A stretch of 56,455 nt of DNA from Lentisphaerota bacterium (GTDB taxonomy: Bacteria > Verrucomicrobiota > Lentisphaeria > Victivallales > Victivallaceae), in contig SUVS01000012.1 in NCBI GenBank assembly GCA_015061885.1, positions 1 through 56,455 on the forward strand, given 5' to 3'. A program made the position numbers and the translations under genes. Positions 8,622 through 18,207 of this stretch are shown in pieces (the stretch's first letter is position 1; each line of letters opens with the position of its first letter). The notes under the pieces were generated by a model that was not told the DNA's origin, did no database searches, and saw only the letters and a list, made by a program, of their open reading frames with translations.

Positions 8622-9721
8622 TACCGCACCTGTTTCAAGTATGCTTCGATAAATTCCTGAATATCGCCATCGAGTACGGCGGCGGTATTGCTGGTTTCCA
8701 CTTCGGTACGCAGATCCTTGACCATCTGATACGGCTGCAGAACATAACTGCGGATCTGGTTGCCCCAGCTGTTGTCGGTTTTGGCTCCACGGATGGCATC
8801 TTCGGTACTGCGGCGTTTTTCCAGTTCCAGTTCGTACAAACGGGCTTTGAGCATGTTCATTGCTGTGGCACGGTTTTTGTGCTGTGAGCGTTCATTCTGA
8901 CATGCCACCACAGTGCCGGTGGGTATGTGGGTTATTCGCACCGCACTGTCGGTGGTATTAACATGCTGACCGCCGGCACCGCTGGAACGGTAGGTATCTA
9001 TACGCAAATCTTTTTCTTCGACTTCCACATTTATATCTTCGCCCAGTTCCGGGATCAGATCGACTGATGAAAACGATGTGTGGCGTCGTGCGTTGCTGTC
9101 AAACGGCGATATACGCACCAGACGGTGTACGCCGCGTTCGGCTTTCATGTAGCCGTAGGCAAATTCGCCGGTAACTTTCAAAGTTACGCTCTTGATGCCC
9201 GCTTCTTCACCGGGCTGAAGATCCAATACTTCATCTTTCCAGCCGCAGCGTTCAAAATACCGCCGGTACATACGCATGAGCATACTTGCCCAGTCGCAGG
9301 ATTCTGTGCCGCCGGCTCCGGCGTGGATGCTGAAATAGGCGTTGTTATGGTCAAGTTCGCCGGAGAGAAAACTCACCAGTTCGAGCTGGTCAAGTTCTTT
9401 CTGCAACTCTGTTACCATGTTGGAAACTTCCTGAAGCATCTCTTCATCTTCGGCGGCCATTTCAATAAGTTCGTCCAGATCGCCGATTTCCTTCTGCACT
9501 TTTTCGTAAGGCTCGATCACATTTTTTGCCGCACTCAATGCCGCAACCGTGTTCTGGGCATCTTCCTTGTGATCCCAGAAATCGGGAGCCGCCATTTTTT
9601 CGTTGAGTTTTGCCATTTCGTCGCGGCGGTCGGCGATCTTGAGGAAGTCGCCGAGATGTTCCACCCGCTCAACTGCCGCACCGGCAAATGCCCGCAGTTC
9701 TTCAATAGTTAATACAGCCAT
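8621..9721 (-). CDS. prfB: Peptide chain release factor 2
   Basis: A 366-residue RF2, which recognises UAA and UGA and triggers peptidyl-tRNA hydrolysis. The codon-recognition tripeptide SPF is at 205-207 and the catalytic GGQ at 250-252 (SSGAGGQHVN). The start chosen is the ATG at 9721 with a GGAG ribosome site about ten bases upstream; a start 13 codons earlier would overlap alr. The reading frame is continuous, so the +1 programmed frameshift that controls RF2 in many bacteria is absent here. It lies 22 bases after alr. Confidence 0.95.
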   Translation of the reverse strand: MAVLTIEELRAFAGAAVERVEHLGDFLKIADRRDEMAKLNEKMAAPDFWDHKEDAQNTVAALSAAKNVIEPYEKVQKEIGDLDELIEMAAEDEEMLQEVSNMVTELQKELDQLELVSFLSGELDHNNAYFSIHAGAGGTESCDWASMLMRMYRRYFERCGWKDEVLDLQPGEEAGIKSVTLKVTGEFAYGYMKAERGVHRLVRISPFDSNARRHTSFSSVDLIPELGEDINVEVEEKDLRIDTYRSSGAGGQHVNTTDSAVRITHIPTGTVVACQNERSQHKNRATAMNMLKARLYELELEKRRSTEDAIRGAKTDNSWGNQIRSYVLQPYQMVKDLRTEVETSNTAAVLDGDIQEFIEAYLKQVR

Positions 9722-9743
9722 AAATCGTTCTCCAAAAAAGTTT

Positions 9744-10883
9744 TTATCCAATATAAACACGCTGTACCCGGTTGCTTACAGCACACAGTATATCGTGAAT
9801 ATGAGTATTTTTGCCCTTTGCCACTTCTCCGGCAGGGATGTGTTCATTACCGTTACTGCCGAAAATCGTTACCGGAGTGCCCCACGCCACTTCGCCGGGT
9901 ACATTGCTTACATCCACCATGGTGTAATCCATGGAAACTCTGCCGATGATCGGACAGCTTGTACCGTTTATCAACACTCTGCCGTTGTTGGAAAGTGCCA
10001 GCGGCAAGCCGTCGGCATAACCGGCACAAATCGTTGCAATCATTGTTTCTCCGGTCAGTTTGACCGTCCGGTTGTAACCTATGGTAGCACCGGCGGGCAT
10101 CTTACGCACCGCACCTACACATGTGACAAGTTCAAGAGCCGGCTCAAGGGCAAATGCTTTTTCGGCTTCGGTCTGGCAGACTCCGTACCAGCAAAGCCCC
10201 AGCCGTGCCATGTTGAACGGTTCAGCGGTACTGGCTTGCTGGTAGAGTATGCCGTCGCTGGCGGCAATGTGCCGGTAAGCAAATTTCACATCGTTTGCCG
10301 CCAGTTCATCGCATTGCCGGATAAACTCCCGTATCTGGGCAACTGTACCTTCCTCGCCGGGAGTTCCGGCACACGGAAAGTGCGAATATACACCTTCAAG
10401 CTGCAAGTTGGGTAATGCCGCCGCTGCTTTTATCTCTTCCAGGCAGAACCCCGCCAGCCAACCGAATCTGCCCATGCCGGTATCCAGAATAAGGTGTACT
10501 CTTACGGTTTTATTCTGCTTGACCGCTTCAGATGAAATGGCTTTTGCCATGGCAAGACCGTTGACCGGCAGAACCAGATCATTTGCCACTGCAACAGGTA
10601 ATTCATCGGGCGTTACCACACCGAGGATCTGTACCGGGACTGCATTGGCCGTTGCCTTTTGCATGGCAAGAGCTTCGTTCAGATCAGCTACGCCGATGCG
10701 GTCGGTGCCGCACTCCACGACCAATCTGCCCATGACATCTGCTCCGGTGCCGTAAGCGTTGGCTTTCAGCACACTCAAGAGCGAGCAGGAGGCAACCTTT
10801 CCGGCAATTTTGCGGAAATTATCACGCAGTTTATTTTTGTTGACGATCAGTTTTACCCTGCCGGAGAGATCATTGCAAGACAT
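9744..10883 (-). CDS. alr: Alanine racemase
   Basis: A 379-residue PLP enzyme that converts L-alanine to D-alanine for peptidoglycan. The PLP lysine is Lys40 in SVLKANAYGTG, the opposite catalytic base is Tyr270 in IGYNRT, and the barrel carries DTGMGRFGW (135-142) and EGVYSHF. The C-terminal beta domain has GRVSMDYTMVDVS. An AGGTG ribosome site precedes the ATG at 10883. Length is normal for the family. It stands between rny and prfB in the same orientation. Confidence 0.94.
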   Translation of the reverse strand: MSCNDLSGRVKLIVNKNKLRDNFRKIAGKVASCSLLSVLKANAYGTGADVMGRLVVECGTDRIGVADLNEALAMQKATANAVPVQILGVVTPDELPVAVANDLVLPVNGLAMAKAISSEAVKQNKTVRVHLILDTGMGRFGWLAGFCLEEIKAAAALPNLQLEGVYSHFPCAGTPGEEGTVAQIREFIRQCDELAANDVKFAYRHIAASDGILYQQASTAEPFNMARLGLCWYGVCQTEAEKAFALEPALELVTCVGAVRKMPAGATIGYNRTVKLTGETMIATICAGYADGLPLALSNNGRVLINGTSCPIIGRVSMDYTMVDVSNVPGEVAWGTPVTIFGSNGNEHIPAGEVAKGKNTHIHDILCAVSNRVQRVYIG

Positions 10884-10902
10884 TTTTTCACCTGACTGTA
10901 AT

Positions 10903-12447
10903 TTATTTTGCGTATTCGACCGAACGGGTTTCGCGGATGATCGTTACCCGGATCTGGCCGGGGTAGTTCATTTCGTGTTCAATTTTCTGACAAATATCTC
11001 TTGCGAGCATCTGGGCTTCGCCTTCGGTAACTTTTTCGGGATTGACGATCACGCGGACTTCTCTGCCTGCCTGAAGAGCAAAACAGGATTCAACACCGGA
11101 AAATTCGTGGGCGATGGCTTCGAGCTGTTCCAGACGCTTGAGATAGAGTTCAGTAGTTTCACTGCGGGCTCCCGGACGGGAAGCCGACAAGGTATCGCAC
11201 GCATTGATAAGTACATCAAACAGACCGGCGGGTTCCACTTCCGCATGGTGTGCCGCTACAGCCTGTACCACATCTTTGGGTTCGTTGTGCTTACGCAGGA
11301 TTTCTGCACCGATGGCGGCGTGTGAACCTTCAACTTCGTGGTCAACAGCTTTGCCAATATCGTGGAAGAGACCGATGCGGCGGGCTTTGCTGGCATCCAA
11401 CCCCAGTTCGGCGGCGATCACACCCATAAAGTACGCAGTTTCCAGCGAGTGCTGCAAAACATTCTGCGAAAAACTGTAACGGTATTTGAGTCTGCCCAGC
11501 AGTTTGATAAGCTGCGGAGCCACCCCGGTCAGACCGGTTTCCAGCACTGCCCGTTCACCGGCACTGTAAGCATCTTCTTCCACTTCGCGGGTGATCTTGG
11601 CGGTGAGTTCTTCCACGCGGGTGGGATGGATCCGGCCGTCGGAGATCAAACGCTCCATGAGCTGACGGGCAACCTCTTTGCGGATGGGGTCAAAACAGCT
11701 TATGACCACCGCTTCAGGCGTGTCGTCAATAAGAATGTTCACCCCGGTAGCCGCTTCCAATGCCCGGATATTGCGGCCTTCACGGCCGATGATGCGGCCT
11801 TTCATTTCGTCATTGGGCAGCGGAATGGTAGCCGTGGTACGCTCGTAGGTGCAGTCCGAAGCATAACGCTGGATGGCGTAGGTCAGCAGACGGTTGGCTT
11901 CTTTTTCGGAACGGGCTTTGGCTTCGTCCAGAATATTGCGTACCAGCAGACCGGATTCGTTGCGGACTTCGTTCTTGAGTTTTTCCAGCAGAATTTCTTT
12001 GGCTTCTTCGCGTGCCATTCCGGCAATGCGTTCCAATTCGTCGATCTGGCGGGAAATATTGGCGGCAAGTTCAGCTTCGCGGGCGGTGAGCCGCTCACGC
12101 AAAACGGTAATATCCTGCTGCTGTTTTTCCAGATTTTTCTGCTGATCTTCCAGATTGGCGGCACGCTTGTCGAGCGATTCTTCACGCTGGACGAGGCGTT
12201 TTTCCTGATTGGATTGCTCTTTGCGGCGTTCTTTGAGTTCGGCTTCGGCTTCGTCCCGCATTTTCAGGACTTCTGCCCGGGCGGTAACTTTAGCTTCACG
12301 TTGAATATGTTCAGCTTCTCTGCCGGCTTCGGCTTTGACTTTGGCGGCTATCGCCATTGCCGATTGTTTGGTGAGGCTCTGGATGATAAATGCCACCACC
12401 GCTCCTACTGCGACGCCTCCGGCGCCGATCAAGATTTGTGTAACCAT
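10903..12447 (-). CDS. rny: Ribonuclease Y
   Basis: A 514-residue membrane-anchored endoribonuclease that starts decay of many mRNAs. After the chosen ATG there is one hydrophobic segment (ILIGAGGVAVGAVVAFII), a long charged coiled coil (about 30-200), a KH domain with GRIIGREGRN (217-226), and an HD domain with FHDIGKA (His-Asp at 362-363) followed by the conserved C-terminal part ending RETRSVEYAK. A TTG 21 codons upstream (12510) is possible but would add residues not seen in the family and reduce the gap to the cyclo-ligase gene from 74 to 11 bases. Confidence 0.94.
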   Translation of the reverse strand: MVTQILIGAGGVAVGAVVAFIIQSLTKQSAMAIAAKVKAEAGREAEHIQREAKVTARAEVLKMRDEAEAELKERRKEQSNQEKRLVQREESLDKRAANLEDQQKNLEKQQQDITVLRERLTAREAELAANISRQIDELERIAGMAREEAKEILLEKLKNEVRNESGLLVRNILDEAKARSEKEANRLLTYAIQRYASDCTYERTTATIPLPNDEMKGRIIGREGRNIRALEAATGVNILIDDTPEAVVISCFDPIRKEVARQLMERLISDGRIHPTRVEELTAKITREVEEDAYSAGERAVLETGLTGVAPQLIKLLGRLKYRYSFSQNVLQHSLETAYFMGVIAAELGLDASKARRIGLFHDIGKAVDHEVEGSHAAIGAEILRKHNEPKDVVQAVAAHHAEVEPAGLFDVLINACDTLSASRPGARSETTELYLKRLEQLEAIAHEFSGVESCFALQAGREVRVIVNPEKVTEGEAQMLARDICQKIEHEMNYPGQIRVTIIRETRSVEYAK

Positions 12448-12521
12448 TTCTTCAATCACTTTCTTTGGTTGTTCAATTCCGCTGCTGTTGCCAGACACCG
12501 TGTCTTTCAAATTGTTGCGGA

Positions 12522-13100
12522 TTAAAATTTATACACTTTATCTTCCGTAACTGCCAACGCCAGTTTCTGATCGTGTTCTGCACAGGGCAGAAGCTCGTCA
12601 CTGTACTGGTTCTGGTAGAATACTCCAACTTTTCTGCCCGGATACTCTGCAAGCATCCGGTCGTAAAAACCGCCGCCCCGACCCAGCCGGGTGCCGGTTC
12701 TGTCAAATGCCACGGCCGGTATCAGCCACAGCGATTTTTCGCTTAAAACTGCTGTTTCAAGCCCTGCTTTCGGTTCTAACAGACCGAATTTTGCCGGTTC
12801 CAGATCCTCCTGAAAGGAATGTATTTCCACCGGCTCATAAGATTTTTTTGCTTCGTTATAACGCACGAGAGCAATCTTTTTGCCCAGAATGAGGGCGTTT
12901 TCCAACACGCTGCGGATATTGACTTCGTTACCGTCAGAAGCGTATCCTGCGACCACATCCGCTTCGGCAAACTCTTCTGAAGCCAGCAATCTGGCGGCAA
13001 TGGCTCCATCCAGAACCAGATGTTCCACCGGCGTCATGGCTTTTCTTGCGGCGATGAACTTTTTCCGCAATTCAGATTTCTGCGTTTTCAGATCGCTCAT
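12522..13100 (-). CDS. ygfA: 5-formyltetrahydrofolate cyclo-ligase
   Basis: A 192-residue member of the 5-FTHF cyclo-ligase family, which makes 5,10-methenyl-THF from 5-formyl-THF with ATP. The family signature GTRLGRGGGFYDR near residue 138 provides the phosphate-binding loop, and KSELRKKFIAARKAM at the N-terminus and LWLIPAVAFDRTG before the loop are typical. Its ATG overlaps the rarA stop by four bases (ATGA), so translation is probably coupled. Complete. Confidence 0.9.
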   Translation of the reverse strand: MSDLKTQKSELRKKFIAARKAMTPVEHLVLDGAIAARLLASEEFAEADVVAGYASDGNEVNIRSVLENALILGKKIALVRYNEAKKSYEPVEIHSFQEDLEPAKFGLLEPKAGLETAVLSEKSLWLIPAVAFDRTGTRLGRGGGFYDRMLAEYPGRKVGVFYQNQYSDELLPCAEHDQKLALAVTEDKVYKF

Positions 13101-14446
13101 TTGCCTGCTCCTGCTTCCTGCCGCAACCGGTCAAAGTAGTCCAGCCGTTCCTTTATCTTGGCTTCGTAGCCGGAACCCTCCACCCGGTAATATTTTTTGG
13201 GCACACTCATGTAATCCTGCACGGCAAAACCGCCGGTGTTATGCACATAAATGTAATCTTTGCCGTGGTTATTGGCTTTGCCGCCGGCTGAATGAGGGTC
13301 ACGCAACGCGTAGGGTATGGGTTGGATGCGGTTGTTTTTTACATCGCTCAATGCTTCGTTTATGGCAGTATATGAAGCATTGCTTTTGGGGGCGGTCGCC
13401 AGATAGGTCGCTCCCTGGGCAAGGATTATCCTTGCTTCGGGCATACCTACAAAGTCCACGGCTTGCATCACCGATACGGCAAGGGTGATCGCCCGCGGAT
13501 CGGCATTGCCTATATCCTCGCTGGCAAGAATCACCATTCTCCGGGCAATGAAACGTATATCTTCGCCGGCTTCCAGCATTTTTGCCAGATAGTACACTGC
13601 GGCATCCGGGTCGCTGCCCCGCATGCTTTTGATGAACGCACTGGCGGTGTCATAGTGGGCGTCGTCATCGTAATTGACAACCTTTTTCTGAACCGATTCC
13701 TGCACTGTTCCGAGCGTAACATGGATGATCCCGTCTTCGCTTACCGGCGTGGATAATACTGCCATTTCCAGAGCGTTCAGCGAGCGTCTGCCGTCGCCTT
13801 CGCACACTTCGGCGATAAAATCCAGTGCTTCGGGAGCAACTTTTACGGCAAGTCGGCCGAAGCCCCGCTCATCAGTAATGGCGTTGTTCAGGAGTTTTTT
13901 GATCTCATCCTGCGAGAGCGGTTCGAGCTGAAAACTCAACGAGCGGCTCATAAGAGCATTGACCACATAAAACGACGGGTTGAAGGTGGTCGCTCCGATC
14001 AGCCTGACCACGCCGGACTCCACATCCGGCAGCAGTGAATCCTGCTGGGCACGGTTGAAACGGTGGATTTCGTCCACAAAAAGAACAGTCCGTCTGCCGG
14101 AATTGCTCCGACGCTCTTTTGCCATGGCAATTTCTCTGCGGATGTCCGCCACGGTACTGGTAACACCCGAAAGCCGGATGAATGCCGCATTGGTCGAAAG
14201 TGCAATAAGCTCTGCCAGACTGGTTTTGCCCACCCCGGGGGGGCCTGAAAGGATTATGGAACTGAAATTATCGGCAGTAATGGCACGACGCAGGAGTTTG
14301 CCTTCGCCGAGGATATGGCTCTGGCCGCAGTATTCCTCCAGATTACGCGGACGCATCCGTGCCGCCAGCGGCATACGGTCGCCGGCGGAAGAATCGCTTT
14401 TTCCGCGTGCAGGTGTTGCGTTGAAAATGAAACCCAGTTCGTCCAT
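13097..14446 (-). CDS. rarA: Replication-associated recombination ATPase RarA (MgsA)
   Basis: A 449-residue AAA+ ATPase related to clamp-loader and RuvB proteins, acting at stalled replication forks. Residues 25-45 carry PLAARMRPRNLEEYCGQ, Walker A is GPPGVGKT at 68-75, Walker B is VLFVDEIH at 121-128, sensor 1 is IGATTFNPSF, and the C-terminal tetramerisation region has PYALRDPHSAGGKANNHGKDY-like residues. First gene of the minus-strand run down to the glycosyltransferase; the genes are tightly spaced. Confidence 0.94.
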   Translation of the reverse strand: MDELGFIFNATPARGKSDSSAGDRMPLAARMRPRNLEEYCGQSHILGEGKLLRRAITADNFSSIILSGPPGVGKTSLAELIALSTNAAFIRLSGVTSTVADIRREIAMAKERRSNSGRRTVLFVDEIHRFNRAQQDSLLPDVESGVVRLIGATTFNPSFYVVNALMSRSLSFQLEPLSQDEIKKLLNNAITDERGFGRLAVKVAPEALDFIAEVCEGDGRRSLNALEMAVLSTPVSEDGIIHVTLGTVQESVQKKVVNYDDDAHYDTASAFIKSMRGSDPDAAVYYLAKMLEAGEDIRFIARRMVILASEDIGNADPRAITLAVSVMQAVDFVGMPEARIILAQGATYLATAPKSNASYTAINEALSDVKNNRIQPIPYALRDPHSAGGKANNHGKDYIYVHNTGGFAVQDYMSVPKKYYRVEGSGYEAKIKERLDYFDRLRQEAGAGK

Positions 14447-14679
14447 TTTTATATATTCCGATCACTTAAAATTCCATAACAGACCGGAAAATGGCACAAA
14501 AAATCAAGCACAAGCTCAAGATTTGCACCTCAAGCCGCAGAAAGCATACTTGCAGAACCCGGAAAACCCGGACAAAATGAATAACACGGCCGCAAAACAG
14601 GTTTTTTAACTTGTTTTACAGCGTATAACCAACCGCAAAACAGGCTTTGAGCCTCCATTTATTGCGGTTTGAACAACAT

Positions 14680-14718
14680 GTCAGACCCTCGTGGTTCATT
14701 TGAACTGCACTGTCTGAC
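14680..14718. repeat. Inverted repeat in the 600-bp gap between rarA and the helicase gene
   Basis: GTCAGAC at 14680-14686 pairs with GTCTGAC at 14712-14718, and inside these GTGGTTCA and TGAAC..CAC extend the stem with a two-base bulge. Neither side has a T-run, so it is not an intrinsic terminator. The rest of 14447-15046 shows no ORF with support; it holds a small CTCTGC-atca-GCAGAG hairpin near 14735 and an AT-rich stretch at 14855-14940. Confidence 0.5.
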
Positions 14719-14976
14719 CTCAACTCTGCATCAGCAGAGAATAAAAAAATATTTCACTTCGCCCGCAGCCCTCCGGCATTTTTTGCCATGCCCGATACGG
14801 CGCGGTCTGTTTTATATAATCCGGATCTGAAGAAAAACTTCACCCGGTCTAATTATAATATAATACTATATGTGCCGTTTAACAAATAACTTTTATATAC
14901 AAAAGCTACTTTTTTCAAAATAAATCCGGATTTTGTGTTTTTTTGCTTAAATCTTATGCGAAAGGCGGATTTGGAT

Positions 14977-15005
14977 TTGCAATAATTCAACTTGTGGTTT
15001 ATAGT
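14977..15005 (+). promoter_or_regulatory. Sigma-70-type promoter for the SWIM/SNF2 helicase gene
   Basis: TTGCAA at 14977-14982 and TATAGT at 15000-15005 are separated by 17 bases, giving a start about 35 bases before the TTG codon. Pattern match only. Confidence 0.55.
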
Positions 15006-15046
15006 AGCAGAATTTTATTTGCAATTTAACCGTCCGGAGAGTTACA

Positions 15047-18000
15047 TTGAAAGTCCGTTCCGCATTTGAAGAACGTTTGATCGCCAACTCCAGCGAGAGC
15101 ATTTTCAAAAACGCCAAACAGCTTTTGAAAAACAACTGTATCGAGGGGGCGTTCAAGGATATGCACGGGGTCCTGCACGCTGTTTTTACTGATAAAAACG
15201 GCGTCAAAAATCACACCCATCTGGAATTGGGTTCTGCGGTAAAAGCTCAATGCGACTGTGCCGAATCCAATGACCGCAGTGCCGATGCCGCTGTACTTTG
15301 TTCTCATGCCGTGGCTCTCTGGATGTATTCCGGGCTTTTCCGTCTGCCGGAATATGACAGCAAGGTCGATACCGATCAGGCAAACTATACCGGACTGAAA
15401 AATGTCGGGCTGGAGTCGCTTGCCGCAGAGTGCCGCAATCAGGCAACCGCCGAAGTTATCATCAATGCCGAGTCGGCGTTTCCGCATGTGCCGAGCAAAT
15501 GGGAAAATGCGGTGCTTTCTGTACGGTTACGCAGCGGCAAGCGGGAGTATCTGGGCAATCTGGGCAATCTCCGTCAGCTTTTCTTCGATAAAGTGCTTGC
15601 AGTTCAGCTTAAATTCAGCGATTTTTCTCTGCTTGACCGGCAGATCATCCGTTTTCTGGCGATCAATGGCGAGGCGGAAAATTCCAATATATTGCTCAAT
15701 TCGGAACTGACCAGTGAGTTTTTTCACTCGCTGGGGAATTTCCGCAACTTTTTCCGCAACGGCCGTCGGGTGATTATTCACAACGATTGTGCTGCCGAAG
15801 CGGTGGTGCTGGCAAAAACCGTGAAAAATATCCGCGAATATTCGCCGGGGATCATCTATCGCAATGCACCGCTGGAAATCCATTCAGCCAAGGTAATCAC
15901 CGGCAAATCCGGTTGTTGGGTGGGGAAAAACGGTGAATATTTCTGGCTGTGCAGTGATTGCGAAGTCGGGATGGTACGCAACTTTTTCCGGCTGGGCAAG
16001 TGGACTAATGAACATGAGTTTTCCGGCGAATTTCTCAAAAATATGCCGTTCAGACTTGTCCGGCAGGAAAATAATACACTTGCTGAAAAACCGCTTGCCA
16101 TAGTGTTGAACGGCAATCTCAAGGCTGAAGATCTGAATCTTGATTTGCGTTTTGTCTATGACAATATGGCTTTTCTGCCCGATGGCGGCAGATTGGCGGT
16201 CGATCGCAGCGGCAGTTTTTTTCTGCGGCAGGAGATGGTCGAACGGGAGCTGGTCAACAATTTATCAATGCTGAAAGTTTCCGGCAAGGTCGCCGACGGC
16301 AGTTTTACGGTTGCCGGTCTGGAAAATACCGGTATGTTTTTAAATGACGTTCTTCCTGATTGGCTCAAACGCTATAAAAACCTTGCTCTCGGCGGCGAGT
16401 TGGCAAAACTTGCCAACGGCGGTAATCCGCTGGAGCGTATTGCCCTGGAGTGTGAGTGTCTGGACGCATTGAGCGAGCGGGGCAATTACGTTGTCAAATA
16501 TAATTGGCAGACTGCCAACGGCGGCAGAGCCGTCTGGAGCGATGTGGCGGATTGTGCCCGGATGCGTCAGAAGTTTATCAAAGTTGCCAACTGCCGCATA
16601 GCACTGCTTGAAGGTTTTGACGATATAACCAAACTCAACAAACTTGTGCAGAATCTGAACGAAGAAAGTTCAACTTTTGAACTGCCCCGCATGAGTTTGC
16701 ATTATTTCCGGCATCTGGTACGCCGCTGGCGGGGGGCACTGCCGGCGGAGTTGAGCGAACACAGCGGAAATATGCTCAACACCAAAGCACTCCTGCCTGA
16801 TCGTCAGCTGAAACTTAAAGTTCAGTTACGCAGTTATCAGGAGCAGGGTGTGCAGTGGATGCGTACAATGCTTATAAATGACTTTAATGTGATATTGGCG
16901 GACGAAATGGGGCTGGGCAAAACTTTGCAGGCATTGGCTCTTTTCAGCGAAATGCGTCAATATTCACCGCATCCGTCGCTGGTGATCTGTCCGGCAAGTC
17001 TGGTGGAAAACTGGCACCGGGAGTGCGGAAAATTTCTGGAGGGGTGCAAAGTCGGTTTATTCTATGGTGAAGAACGCAATAAGGTTGCGAAGGCTTTCAA
17101 CGACTACGATCTGATAATTACCTCTTATACTATGGCACGGCGGGAAATTGCCAAACTTTCCAGGATGCAATTCGATCTGCTGATACTTGACGAAGCACAG
17201 CATATCAAAAATCCCGGCACCGCCAACGCCCACAGCTGTAAAGCCGTTAAAGCGTTGCACAAAGTTGTCCTGACCGGTACTCCGCTGGAAAATTCACCGG
17301 AAGACCTCTGGAGCATGTTCGATTTCCTGCATCCGGGATTGCTGGGCAGTTTCAACAGCTTCCGCAAGGAGTATGCCGACATTGCCGAATCGGAATTTCT
17401 GCGGCACGATCTGGCGGCGAGAACTGCACCGTTCATCAAGCGGCGGGTCAAAAAAGATGTGGCTCCGGAATTGCCGCCCCGCGAAGATCTGGCGATGTTC
17501 TGCACTATGGATGATGAACAGCAGCAGCTTTACGATCAGGTACTTGCTGAAGGCAGAGAAAGTTTGCAGGAATTGTCCAAGAGTAAAAGCAAAAGCCCGA
17601 AAGGCAATATGCAGATTCTTACAACTCTGCTGCGTTTGCGGCAGATCTGCTGTCACGCCAGACTTATGGATGAAAGTCTGGCTGTGCCTTCGGCTAAATT
17701 CGAGCTGTTGCAGGAACTGCTTTTAGAACATATTGACAGCGGGCATAAAGTATTGCTGTTCAGTCAGTTTACCAGTATGCTCAAGCTGGTCGAAGAATAT
17801 TTGCAGTCGGCCAATATCAACTACTGCTATCTGGACGGCTCCACGCGTAACCGGCAGGAAGTGGTCGATAAGTTCAACAACAGCAGTGATATACCCGTTT
17901 TTCTGTTGAGTTTGAAAGCCGGCGGTACCGGTTTGAATCTGACCAGTGCCGATACTGTGATGATTTACGACCCGTGGTGGAATCCGGCAACCGAACTGCA

Positions 18001-18196
18001 GGCCGCCGACCGTACCCACCGCATCGGACAGACTCGGGCTGTAAGAACGATCAAGCTGCTGGTGAAAAATTCAGTCGAAGAAAAGATACTTGCATTGCAG
18101 GAACGCAAGCAGGAAATATTCGATCAGGTAGTGGAAAACCCCGCACTTTCCGCCGAAAAATTCTCCATCGAAGACCTGAAATTCCTCCTCGGCTGA
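15047..18196 (+). CDS. SWIM zinc-finger SNF2-family helicase/ATPase
   Basis: A 1049-residue protein starting at TTG 15047 behind a CCGGAG ribosome site. Residues about 69-87 hold a SWIM zinc finger (CDC...CSH spacing), a DNA- or protein-binding motif. Residues 100-590 are poorly conserved SNF2-associated region. The helicase starts near 600: ILADEMGLGKTLQ (motif I, about 618), VICPASLVENW (Ia), LLILDEAQHIKNP (II, about 714), VLTGTPLENS (III), then the C-terminal lobe with YLDGSTRNRQ, SLKAGGTGLNLTSAD (V) and DRTHRIGQTRAV (VI, about 990). It belongs to the bacterial SNF2 group (HepA-like), double-stranded-DNA-stimulated translocases whose targets are mostly unknown. It is monocistronic and convergent with the Sel1 gene, 11 bases away. 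Confidence 0.9.
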   Translation: MKVRSAFEERLIANSSESIFKNAKQLLKNNCIEGAFKDMHGVLHAVFTDKNGVKNHTHLELGSAVKAQCDCAESNDRSADAAVLCSHAVALWMYSGLFRLPEYDSKVDTDQANYTGLKNVGLESLAAECRNQATAEVIINAESAFPHVPSKWENAVLSVRLRSGKREYLGNLGNLRQLFFDKVLAVQLKFSDFSLLDRQIIRFLAINGEAENSNILLNSELTSEFFHSLGNFRNFFRNGRRVIIHNDCAAEAVVLAKTVKNIREYSPGIIYRNAPLEIHSAKVITGKSGCWVGKNGEYFWLCSDCEVGMVRNFFRLGKWTNEHEFSGEFLKNMPFRLVRQENNTLAEKPLAIVLNGNLKAEDLNLDLRFVYDNMAFLPDGGRLAVDRSGSFFLRQEMVERELVNNLSMLKVSGKVADGSFTVAGLENTGMFLNDVLPDWLKRYKNLALGGELAKLANGGNPLERIALECECLDALSERGNYVVKYNWQTANGGRAVWSDVADCARMRQKFIKVANCRIALLEGFDDITKLNKLVQNLNEESSTFELPRMSLHYFRHLVRRWRGALPAELSEHSGNMLNTKALLPDRQLKLKVQLRSYQEQGVQWMRTMLINDFNVILADEMGLGKTLQALALFSEMRQYSPHPSLVICPASLVENWHRECGKFLEGCKVGLFYGEERNKVAKAFNDYDLIITSYTMARREIAKLSRMQFDLLILDEAQHIKNPGTANAHSCKAVKALHKVVLTGTPLENSPEDLWSMFDFLHPGLLGSFNSFRKEYADIAESEFLRHDLAARTAPFIKRRVKKDVAPELPPREDLAMFCTMDDEQQQLYDQVLAEGRESLQELSKSKSKSPKGNMQILTTLLRLRQICCHARLMDESLAVPSAKFELLQELLLEHIDSGHKVLLFSQFTSMLKLVEEYLQSANINYCYLDGSTRNRQEVVDKFNNSSDIPVFLLSLKAGGTGLNLTSADTVMIYDPWWNPATELQAADRTHRIGQTRAVRTIKLLVKNSVEEKILALQERKQEIFDQVVENPALSAEKFSIEDLKFLLG

Positions 18197-18207
18197 CCGG
18201 GAAAGCG

